A stretch of DNA of 6,762 nt from UBA6624 sp964517115 [NCBI: uncultured bacterium] (GTDB lineage Bacteria > UBP7 > UBA6624), in contig CAZFBE010000014.1 in assembly GCA_964517115.1 (NCBI GenBank), positions 17,953-24,714 of the forward strand, read 5' to 3'. How positions within the stretch are numbered: position 1 is the stretch's first letter; each line of letters opens with the position of its first letter. The notes beneath the pieces were generated by a model. The model saw only the letters and a list, made by a program, of their open reading frames with translations, was not told where the DNA came from and ran no database searches. Positions 1-5,943 of the stretch are shown piece after piece. The translations under genes were made by a program, and so were the position numbers.

Positions 1-530
1 TGTGGCCATGCAGAATACCTGAAAGTGGATATTCTGGATCCTCCGACTGCAAGAACAGCTTCCATTGGTTTTGGATCTAAAGATTCAACAATCTCAGCTG
101 TTAGTTTCGATAATGTTCCTATCGAATGGAAGCCTAGGGCTAAGATTCCAGCAAATGCTCCTGGTCCAACACCAACTATAAAAATAATGGCCATCAGTAT
201 TTCCGGAATTGTTCTTATTGCATTCATTAACAATTTGCAAAAAATTGATACCGGTTTTGGGGAAATGTTTTCAGATCCTAAAAATCCAAAAATTAATGCA
301 AAAATTCCAGCAAAAGTTGTTCCAATTATTGCAATTTGAAAACTCTCAATAAGTCCTGATGAAATTGATGGCATTATTCCCCATTCTGGATTCAAGAGAC
401 CGTTCTCCCCTGAAAAAACTTTAGAGAACATTTCTACACCTTTTTTATTGTCTTGAGGCCAAATTTCAATAGTGATGTAAAAAAAAGAGATAAGTCCAAT
501 TATCCACAATACCCAGTTTTTTTTATTCAT
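1..530 (-). CDS. phnE: PhnE-type ABC permease, second copy (C-terminus cut by window edge)
   Basis: Inner-membrane permease subunit of a phosphonate-type ABC importer. Only the first 176 codons lie in the window; the frame is open to base 1, so the 3' end is missing. I read the start as ATG at 530-528 (MNKKNWVLWIIG), giving an N-terminal membrane segment at about residues 6-22 and a second at about 64-85. Visible family features are NAIRTIPEILMA (about 103-114), matching NVIRTIPDLLLA in the upstream permease, and the start of the EAA cytoplasmic loop that contacts the ATPase (EAVLAVGGSRISTF, about 157-170). The conserved PhnE ending with VGAGGIG would lie off the left edge. Its ATG overlaps the stop of the preceding permease as ATGA, so it is the fourth gene of the phnD-C-E-E' operon. 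It is clearly a paralogue of that permease and not a fragment of it, and the two probably pair as a heterodimeric channel. Confidence 0.88.
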   Translation of the reverse strand, partial: MNKKNWVLWIIGLISFFYITIEIWPQDNKKGVEMFSKVFSGENGLLNPEWGIMPSISSGLIESFQIAIIGTTFAGIFALIFGFLGSENISPKPVSIFCKLLMNAIRTIPEILMAIIFIVGVGPGAFAGILALGFHSIGTLSKLTAEIVESLDPKPMEAVLAVGGSRISTFRYSAWP

Positions 531-1279
531 GTTTTCATTAGTTTTTTTCTTATTTTTTCAGAAAGATAGTCAACTATTGTGACGATAGCAAACATAACCA
601 ACAGCAAAGACGATATTTTTGAATATTGCCCAAGGTCAAAATTGACATTAAACCATACTCCGATACCTCCCGCGCCAACCAACCCTACAATTGCTGCAGC
701 TCTTATATTTATCTCAAAAACATAAAGACAGTAAGATAGAAATTGTGGCAGGATGATTGGAGATGCTCCATATTTAATTCTAGACATCCATGATCCCCCA
801 ACTGAACTTATTGCCCTTAAGGGCTCTTCATTTATTGAATCAAGACTTTCATAAAGAAGTTTGGTTATTATCCCAAATGAAAAAAATGTTAATGCAATAG
901 CTCCAGCAAAAGGATTTGCTCCAAATAAGGCAACACAAAGTGCTGCTAAGAGAAGATCAGGAATTGTTCTAATTACATTGAGGACCAATCTAAACAAAGT
1001 GGTCAAAAAGATGTTTTTTGTAATAGTTTTAGCTGAAAGCATTGCAAAAGGATAAGCAACAATTGACCCAAGCAAGGTTGCGAAAAAAGCCATTTTTAAA
1101 GAAATTAAAAAATCTGGAAAAACTGCGCTTACTTCAGAAAAATCTGGAGGCCACATTTCAACCAAGAAAAATTTGATATCAGCTAAACCTTTGATAAACC
1201 TTGCTAGAGATACCTCTGTTTCAACCAGGGCCCAAGAAAAAATTAAAAAAAATATAGTTATGTTTAGGTATTTTTTCAT
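527..1279 (-). CDS. phnE: PhnE-type phosphonate ABC transporter permease
   Basis: Permease of 250 residues, a typical PhnE length, forming part of the membrane channel through which the bound phosphorus compound enters. Membrane segments are visible at about residues 5-20, 57-80, 105-140, 175-205 and 222-238. The PhnE hallmarks are present: NVIRTIPDLLLA (101-112), the EAA-type coupling loop around 152-166 with a conserved VGG, then a LYVFEINIRAAAIVG stretch (185-199) and VGAGGIG at 201-207. The ATG at 1279 overlaps the phnC stop as ATGA, and the gene's own stop overlaps the next permease start in the same way. No strong Shine-Dalgarno sequence precedes the start, so translation probably depends on coupling to phnC. 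Substrate specificity comes mainly from the binding protein, so phosphonate versus phosphite cannot be settled from this gene. Confidence 0.93.
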   Translation of the reverse strand: MKKYLNITIFFLIFSWALVETEVSLARFIKGLADIKFFLVEMWPPDFSEVSAVFPDFLISLKMAFFATLLGSIVAYPFAMLSAKTITKNIFLTTLFRLVLNVIRTIPDLLLAALCVALFGANPFAGAIALTFFSFGIITKLLYESLDSINEEPLRAISSVGGSWMSRIKYGASPIILPQFLSYCLYVFEINIRAAAIVGLVGAGGIGVWFNVNFDLGQYSKISSLLLVMFAIVTIVDYLSEKIRKKLMKT

Positions 1280-2025
1280 TTTTTTAGATAAATTTTTTCA
1301 AAGGATTCTTTATTTGTTTTTTCGACTTTTTCATCCCAAACCTTTTTCCCTGAACTCAAGCCAAGGATTCTGTCAGCATATTTGAGAGCCATGTCAACAT
1401 CATGTAGATTTATGAGAATTGCAATATTATCCTCCTTGCAGACTTTCTTCAAGTCTTCAAGTACTTTCTTTGCTGTTGGAGGATCCAGGCTTGCGACTGG
1501 TTCATCAGCAAGAATTAATTTTGGATTTTGGATACGTGCTCTTGCTATTGAGACCCTCTGTTGCTCTCCACCTGAAAGCATGTCTGCTCTTTTGTAAAGA
1601 TATGCTTCAAGACCAAGATCTTTCAAAATATTTTTTGCCATAAGGATGTCTTTTTTAGGCCATAATCCTAGTGTTGTTGCAATGGCGGACCTTTGTCCCA
1701 AAAGCCCCGTTAGGACATTATCTAGAACAGAGAGACGATTCTGAAGATTGTAATTTTGAAAAATAAAACCTATTTGAGCTCTGTATTTTCTTAATTCATA
1801 TCCATGTATCAGGTTAATGTTTTTATCCTGGAAGGAAATACTTCCTCCTGAAGGTTCAATAAGTCTATTAAGGCATCTTAAAAGTGTTGATTTTCCTGCA
1901 CCACTTGGCCCAACAACTGCAACCATTTCCCCTTCAGAAATTTTGAAATCTACTTTCGTTAATGCTGGTTTTAATGAGTTTGAATATTTTTTACTCAGGT
2001 TTTTAACTGTTAGTAAATTTTTCAT
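1276..2025 (-). CDS. phnC: Phosphonate ABC transporter ATP-binding protein PhnC
   Basis: Cytoplasmic ATPase that powers the importer. All ABC motifs are intact in its 249 residues: Walker A GPSGAGKST (39-47), Q-loop glutamine in FIFQNYN (Q90), signature LSGGEQQR (150-157), Walker B ending ILADEP with catalytic E175, D-loop SLD (179-181) and the switch histidine H208 in NLHDVDMAL. The stretch NLHDVDMALKYADRILGL and the wording PVASLDP are characteristic of the PhnC branch of ABC ATPases, as opposed to amino-acid or metal importers. The length matches the family. It follows phnD and precedes the first permease, with ATGA overlaps at both ends, so the subunits are probably made in coordinated amounts. 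Upstream of the ATG I see no good Shine-Dalgarno, which fits translational coupling. Assignment to PhnC is firm; whether the real substrate is a phosphonate, phosphite or a phosphate ester is inference. Confidence 0.94.
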   Translation of the reverse strand: MKNLLTVKNLSKKYSNSLKPALTKVDFKISEGEMVAVVGPSGAGKSTLLRCLNRLIEPSGGSISFQDKNINLIHGYELRKYRAQIGFIFQNYNLQNRLSVLDNVLTGLLGQRSAIATTLGLWPKKDILMAKNILKDLGLEAYLYKRADMLSGGEQQRVSIARARIQNPKLILADEPVASLDPPTAKKVLEDLKKVCKEDNIAILINLHDVDMALKYADRILGLSSGKKVWDEKVEKTNKESFEKIYLKK

Positions 2026-3215
2026 AAAAGACCACTATTTTCTGCGAGTTTTTCAAGTTCCAAGAAATCTTCGTGGCTTGCTAGTTCAAAACCTTCAATA
2101 TCGTAAATATCTTGCAGGATCTGAAAGATTTTTGAATTTTTTTCAGGAAGATCCAAAAATGCTTTTTTTATTTCTTCGATTATTTCTGATCCAAGATCCC
2201 CTCTTGCTGCAATGATATCATTTGGTATTGGGGCTGTGAGAGCGATTTGGACCACCTCCCCTTCCCATTTATCAATAATTTCAAGATTCAATTTTCCGCA
2301 AGAGGATTGGATAATTTTTCTTTCACCTTTTTTCATTGATTTTAAAAATGGGTTGATTTCATAAGCTAGTTTATCTAAACTTGAGGGAGTATATCGCATC
2401 AAGATATTCCAAAATATTGTCTCTGCTTCTTTTTCTCCTTGAAATTCACTAGGGCACCAATCGAATTCTTCGTTTTTTTTAGGTATTTGAGGCTCGTCAT
2501 TTTTATCTTGAGGCAAAAATATTATTTTTACTTTCACCCCTGGAGCAATGTCAGGAAAATCTTTTACGAAATTTCTTCGTGCGTCTTCAAAGGTTGCTCC
2601 AGCATCCCAGTCTCCCCTGTATATTGCTTGGATTACATTGTCATGACTTCCCAGCATTGCATAATTTTTTAAATCCAAACGATAGTCAATTCCTTCAGAA
2701 AGAAGTGTAATTTGAGGATACAAAAAACCACTTGTTGAAGCGGGATCTGTGAACGCGAATAATTTATTTTTGATTTCTGAAATTTCTTTTATGCCGCTTT
2801 TTTTTGAGACAACTATTTGTGACCTGTAGCTTGTTTTGCCAAATCTTATTGTCTTCAACAGAGGTTGTGTTGTTTTGTTTGTTTGTTTCGTGTCTCTGTA
2901 AGATAAAAGGTATGAAAATGGAGCTAAAAAACCCACATCAACCTTTCCAGCTTTCATTCCAGCTATGAGCCCCATGTATTTAACAGCAACAAAACTTTCA
3001 ACTTTTATTCCAGGGTATTTTGTTTGAAGACTTTTTTCAAGATATCCTTCAAGCGGTTTAATGTCATCTTTTAGTGTTTCTGCTTGCTGGCTTGGTACGA
3101 AGCCAACCATCAAGACACAATTTTCAGGTGTTTTTTCAAAATTGCAGACCTTTAATTCTCTTGAACAGCTATTCAAGCATATAAAAAATAGAAAAAATAA
3201 GATTTTTTTATACAA
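2022..3215 (-). CDS. phnD: PhnD-like phosphonate/phosphite-binding lipoprotein with an extra internal segment
   Basis: Substrate-binding protein of the importer. An N-terminal signal ends in a lipobox-like LNSC with lipidation Cys17, predicting a membrane-anchored lipoprotein. PhnD-family landmarks follow: VDVGFLAPFSYLL (92-104), DPASTSGFLYP (157-167), GSHDNVIQAI (189-198), GDWDAGATFEDARR (201-214), and the second-lobe strand ending PIPNDIIAARGDL (329-341). At 397 residues it is longer than the roughly 300-340 usual for PhnD. The excess lies at about 237-320, where normally a short link leads from the DARR region to the IPND strand. Cysteines 24/33 and 254/306 could form disulfides outside the cytoplasm. 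The start is TTG at 3215: no in-frame ATG or GTG exists between the upstream stop and the signal peptide, and the next Met (36) would delete the signal. An ATG at 3223 is out of frame by one base, separated by an A7 run. First gene of the operon. Confidence 0.88.
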   Translation of the reverse strand: MYKKILFFLFFICLNSCSRELKVCNFEKTPENCVLMVGFVPSQQAETLKDDIKPLEGYLEKSLQTKYPGIKVESFVAVKYMGLIAGMKAGKVDVGFLAPFSYLLSYRDTKQTNKTTQPLLKTIRFGKTSYRSQIVVSKKSGIKEISEIKNKLFAFTDPASTSGFLYPQITLLSEGIDYRLDLKNYAMLGSHDNVIQAIYRGDWDAGATFEDARRNFVKDFPDIAPGVKVKIIFLPQDKNDEPQIPKKNEEFDWCPSEFQGEKEAETIFWNILMRYTPSSLDKLAYEINPFLKSMKKGERKIIQSSCGKLNLEIIDKWEGEVVQIALTAPIPNDIIAARGDLGSEIIEEIKKAFLDLPEKNSKIFQILQDIYDIEGFELASHEDFLELEKLAENSGLL

Positions 3216-3272
3216 AACGTCATTATGGTAATACGATTAATTTAAATCTTTTATGTTTTTGGCGAAATTGAA
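3216..3272. promoter_or_regulatory. Divergent intergenic region, phn operon versus symporter operon
   Basis: These 57 bases are the only substantial noncoding gap and lie between two divergent start codons, so promoters for both operons most likely sit here, or partly inside the opposite gene. The sequence is strongly AT-rich. On the minus strand CATAAT (3227-3222) is one mismatch from a sigma70 -10 box, but no good -35 box stands 16-18 bases upstream and it lies very close to the TTG. On the plus strand TATGTT (3252-3257) is only a weak -10 candidate. I found no convincing Pho box or other operator. Position supports a promoter; the exact elements are not resolved. Confidence 0.5.
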
Positions 3273-4757
3273 ATGACAAATTTTGGATTATTAGACTGGA
3301 CTATTGTTTTCCTTTACCTTTCAGGGTCTGTTTTTATAGGGTATCAATCTAGAAAATACATAAAGAATATGTCTGACTTTGTTGTTGCAGGAAGATCTCT
3401 GGGGAAGGGGTTGGGTGTTGCAACAATGATCGGGTCTGAACTGGGCCTAATTACTGTCATGTATGCAGCTCAAAAGGGATTAACTGGAGGTTTTGCATCT
3501 TTCCATATAGCTTTGCTTGCTGGCCTGGTCTGCCTCCTTGTCGGATGGACTGGATACATTGTTGTACCTTTGAGAAAATTGGGAGTGATGACGATTCCTG
3601 AGTTTTATCAAAAAAGATTTTCAAGAGGAGTTCGAATTCTTGGAGGCGCAATATTGGCTTTATCAGGTATTTTAAACATGGGTATGTTTTTGAATGCCGG
3701 AGGAACCTTTATTGTTGGTGTTACAGGAATGGATTCGGATTTTCATTTAAAAATAGTAATGAGCATACTCTTAGTCTTGGTTCTTTTTTACACAATGCTG
3801 GGAGGCATGTTCTCTATTGTTATAACTGACTTTATCCAATTTGTGGTTTTGTCTATAGGTTTGCTTATTGCAACATTTATATCTATCAAAACATTGACCT
3901 GGGATCGTATTTTAGAAACAGCTGAAAGTCATTATGGGCCATCAGGTTTTAATCCATTTCATTCTGATGGTTTCGGTATTGATTATGTGGTTTGGATGGC
4001 TTTTATGGGTCTTATATCTTGTGCTGTTTGGCAAACTGCAGTCATGAGAGCATGTGCTGCAAAAGATATAGAGACGGTAAAAAAGATTTATAAGTGGTCT
4101 TCAATTGGTTTTTTGGCAAGATTTCTAATACCGAATTTTTTAGGTATATGTGCTGTTGTTTACTTTACAAGCAACTCAATACAAATCCCCGAAAACACAC
4201 TAGAGGCATTTCCTCAGTTTTTAGGAGCGATCTTACCAACTGGGGTTTTAGGTCTCGTTGTTGCAGGGATGTTAGCAGCCTTCATGTCAACGCATGACAG
4301 TTATCTTTTGTGCTGGAGTTCTGTTTTAACTGAAGATGTCATCAATCCTCTTTATGGAGGGAAGTTGAAAGATAAGATTAGATTGAAGATAACTCGAATA
4401 ATCATCTTTTTGATAGGTGTATTTTTGTTGATTTGGAGTTTATGGTACCCCTTAGGCCAAGATCTTTGGGATTATATGGCTATATCGGGAGCTATATACT
4501 TTACCGGAGCTTTTGCACTGCTAGGCGTGGGTCTGTATTGGAAAAAGGCAAGTACTGTTGGAGCATATCTAGCACTCCTTGGCGGATTATCGGCAATGTC
4601 TGGACTTGGCCCTATAAAAGAAAATCTAGGTCCGAAAATCAATTCTTTAAGTTCAGCAGAGTTAGGGCTATTTACCATCGTGCTTTCTGTTTCGTTATTG
4701 ATTTTTGGTTCTCTTGTTTTCCCAGACAAAAAAAACCATATTGAAGGAGTGAAATAA
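3273..4757 (+). CDS. Sodium:solute symporter (SSS family), substrate unknown
   Basis: Integral membrane transporter of 494 residues that should couple solute uptake to sodium entry. It shows about 13 hydrophobic segments, the normal SSS count, beginning at about residues 7-25. Family signatures are FVVAGRSLG (36-44), PEFYQKRF (109-116), GGMFSIVITDFIQF (177-190, the classic SSS pattern of glycines, then T-D and a Q), and AAFMSTHDSYLLCWSS (335-350), whose S339/T340 correspond to the hydroxyl residues of the conserved sodium site. The C-terminus is short and charged. I cannot assign a substrate: SSS members carry sugars, proline, choline-like compounds, carboxylates, nucleosides or ureas. The ATG at 3273 gives the expected N-terminal helix, though its ribosome binding site is weak. 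Its TAA overlaps the ATG of a 41-codon membrane protein by one base (TAATG), suggesting a two-component symporter. It diverges from phnD. Confidence 0.93.
   Translation: MTNFGLLDWTIVFLYLSGSVFIGYQSRKYIKNMSDFVVAGRSLGKGLGVATMIGSELGLITVMYAAQKGLTGGFASFHIALLAGLVCLLVGWTGYIVVPLRKLGVMTIPEFYQKRFSRGVRILGGAILALSGILNMGMFLNAGGTFIVGVTGMDSDFHLKIVMSILLVLVLFYTMLGGMFSIVITDFIQFVVLSIGLLIATFISIKTLTWDRILETAESHYGPSGFNPFHSDGFGIDYVVWMAFMGLISCAVWQTAVMRACAAKDIETVKKIYKWSSIGFLARFLIPNFLGICAVVYFTSNSIQIPENTLEAFPQFLGAILPTGVLGLVVAGMLAAFMSTHDSYLLCWSSVLTEDVINPLYGGKLKDKIRLKITRIIIFLIGVFLLIWSLWYPLGQDLWDYMAISGAIYFTGAFALLGVGLYWKKASTVGAYLALLGGLSAMSGLGPIKENLGPKINSLSSAELGLFTIVLSVSLLIFGSLVFPDKKNHIEGVK
4744..4749 (+). promoter_or_regulatory. 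Shine-Dalgarno site for the small membrane protein
   Basis: AAGGAG lies inside the last codons of the symporter gene, 7 bases before the ATG at 4757. It is among the best ribosome binding sites in the window and is the main evidence that the short downstream frame is translated. Confidence 0.75.
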
Positions 4758-4882
4758 TGGACTGGAAAAGTTTTTGGATTTGGTTTTTATTTGGTGGTTT
4801 GGGGGTTTTCCTATTTGTTTCATTCACAATAGCAAAAAGTGGTTTTAGCGAACTGAGAGATTTTTTCAACAAAAAAGATTAA
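4757..4882 (+). CDS. Small single-span membrane protein, likely symporter accessory subunit
   Basis: A 41-residue protein beginning MDWKSFWIWFLFGGLG, with one membrane helix at about residues 6-26 and a charged tail (KSGFSELRDFFNKKD). The start is well supported: ATG overlaps the symporter stop by one base and AAGGAG sits 7 bases upstream. By analogy, small single-span proteins are known behind sodium symporters, for example the MetS-type small subunits of NSS transporters and small accessory proteins beside SSS members; some are needed for transport. I do not recognise this exact sequence as a named family, so the accessory role is inferred from position, size and topology. The aromatic N-terminus and GG pair are compatible with helix packing against the transporter. 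Its stop shares the palindrome TTAA with the stop of the opposing kinase gene. Confidence 0.72.
   Translation: MDWKSFWIWFLFGGLGVFLFVSFTIAKSGFSELRDFFNKKD
4879..4882. other. Shared palindromic stop codons of convergent genes
   Basis: The palindrome TTAA supplies TAA to the plus-strand small membrane protein (4880-4882) and TAA to the minus-strand kinase (4881-4879). The two operons therefore converge with a 4-base overlap and no intergenic space for a conventional terminator. Confidence 0.9.
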
Positions 4883-5943
4883 ATTGAATATATTATTTTT
4901 TGATACTTTTTAGAATTTTTTTTCAATTCTTCGTAAAGTCTGTATTGTGTTTTGAATCTGTGTAAGTTTTGGTCTTTTTCTGATGTTCTGAAATAGACAT
5001 CTCCATTTATGTAATCTGTTAAAAATCGCACTGCATTTTCAAGAGTGATATACATTGCACCGTATAACAGATATGATTTTTCATTCAATGTCAACCATTC
5101 ATTTGTTGCTGCAAGGTACCCTTCAGTTACTGCTTCAAACATCGTTTTTTGAATCTTGACTCTCCCAAGCTGTCTTGCATCTTCTTTTGATTTTGAGCAC
5201 ATTGACCTAATCATGTCACCGTAATCAAAAAAAGTGAAACCTGGCATTGTTGTATCGAGATCAATGATTGCTTTTACTTTATTATTTTTGTCAAAGAGGA
5301 CATTGCTTATCTTTGTGTCATAATGGACTATCCTCTTTTCACAATTTTCCATTTGCCGAGAAACAATTTCCCAAAGAGGCCTTTCCTGAAAAGCTTGATA
5401 TATCTCTTTCTGAACAAACTGCACCCTTTTAAATTTGTTTTTTTTTGTTGCATTTTCAAGCTGAGAGAATCTTGATTCAATGTTATGGAAATTTGGAATT
5501 GTTTCTTTTATCCTGTCCAGTGGCATATCGAGGAATGCTTCTTGGAATTTTCCAAATGCGAAAGCAGTCTTGAAGGCCATGTGTTCGTCTTTTGGCTTCA
5601 GGAATGTTTTGCTCGGGATGTATTCAAAGCTCCTCATGAATTTCCATTTCTTTAACATCCTGGGTATTCTTACCTTGCTTTTTTTCCCCTCCAAGTGTTT
5701 TTCCAGCCTTCTGTAATTTCGATTTACGATCGCTGGATTCTTGAAAATATCTGTATTCAATTCTTGAAACAGGTATTCGTTGGAGTATTTCCATGTTAAA
5801 TTAATTAAGCCTTTCTCTACCCTGAACAACTTTCTTTTTTTTCGTGCTTCTGGGTCGTTCATTGCTGCCCATTCAACCGAGGGGAGAGCGCCATCTGGGC
5901 AAACTCTCTCAAGGTTGTGGAGCATTCCCCTACCAAAAATCAT
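4879..5943 (-). CDS. Phosphotransferase of APH/choline kinase fold, N-acetylhexosamine 1-kinase-like
   Basis: Cytoplasmic small-molecule kinase of 354 residues. The Brenner motif HYDTKISN (207-214) supplies catalytic base D209 and metal ligand N214; IDLDTTMPG (227-235) supplies the metal aspartates, followed by DYGDMIRS (240-247). The forms HxDTKxxNVLFD and IDLDTxMPG are those of the NahK-like branch, which phosphorylates the anomeric position of N-acetylhexosamines. Its N-lobe pattern GLINLTW then LFQELNTDIFKNP (45-70) also fits that branch, as does the C-terminal HRFKTQYRLYEELKK. About 44 residues precede the N-lobe motif, rather more than usual. Start: ATG 5943 has GGAAGG 7 bases upstream and overlaps the nucleotidyltransferase end by 14 bases; ATG 5925 is possible but has poorer spacing. 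Pairing with a nucleotidyltransferase suggests a two-step route to an NDP-sugar. A choline or other sugar kinase activity remains possible. Confidence 0.82.
   Translation of the reverse strand: MIFGRGMLHNLERVCPDGALPSVEWAAMNDPEARKKRKLFRVEKGLINLTWKYSNEYLFQELNTDIFKNPAIVNRNYRRLEKHLEGKKSKVRIPRMLKKWKFMRSFEYIPSKTFLKPKDEHMAFKTAFAFGKFQEAFLDMPLDRIKETIPNFHNIESRFSQLENATKKNKFKRVQFVQKEIYQAFQERPLWEIVSRQMENCEKRIVHYDTKISNVLFDKNNKVKAIIDLDTTMPGFTFFDYGDMIRSMCSKSKEDARQLGRVKIQKTMFEAVTEGYLAATNEWLTLNEKSYLLYGAMYITLENAVRFLTDYINGDVYFRTSEKDQNLHRFKTQYRLYEELKKNSKKYQKIIYSI

Noticed and set aside
25-339. Plus-strand 104-codon frame opposite the second permease
   Set aside because: It is the antisense shadow of a well-conserved PhnE gene, with low-complexity proline/isoleucine content and no ribosome binding site.
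1817-2215. Plus-strand 132-codon frame across the phnC/phnD junction
   Set aside because: Antisense to two firmly identified genes, and its protein has no recognisable domain or start signal.
2872-2888. Tandem GTTT units in phnD as a phase-variable tetranucleotide repeat
   Set aside because: Only three full units plus a partial one, well below the copy number typical of contingency repeats; it simply encodes a KQTNK-type stretch.
3216-3272. Pho box or riboswitch in the divergent gap
   Set aside because: No tandem CTGTCAT-like direct repeat is visible, and 57 bases of AT-rich DNA leave no room for a structured riboswitch.
3253-3276. A seven-codon frame (MFLAKLK) ending in an ATGA overlap with the symporter start, as a possible leader peptide
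   Set aside because: No ribosome binding site, no codon pattern or attenuator hairpin, and a stop this close is easily due to chance in AT-rich DNA.
4861-4902. A/T-only inverted repeats (T6...A6, and CAAAAAA...TTTTTTG) around the convergent stops as a bidirectional terminator
   Set aside because: The stems contain almost no GC pairs and one has a 19-base loop, so they would be unstable; such pairings are expected by chance in this composition.
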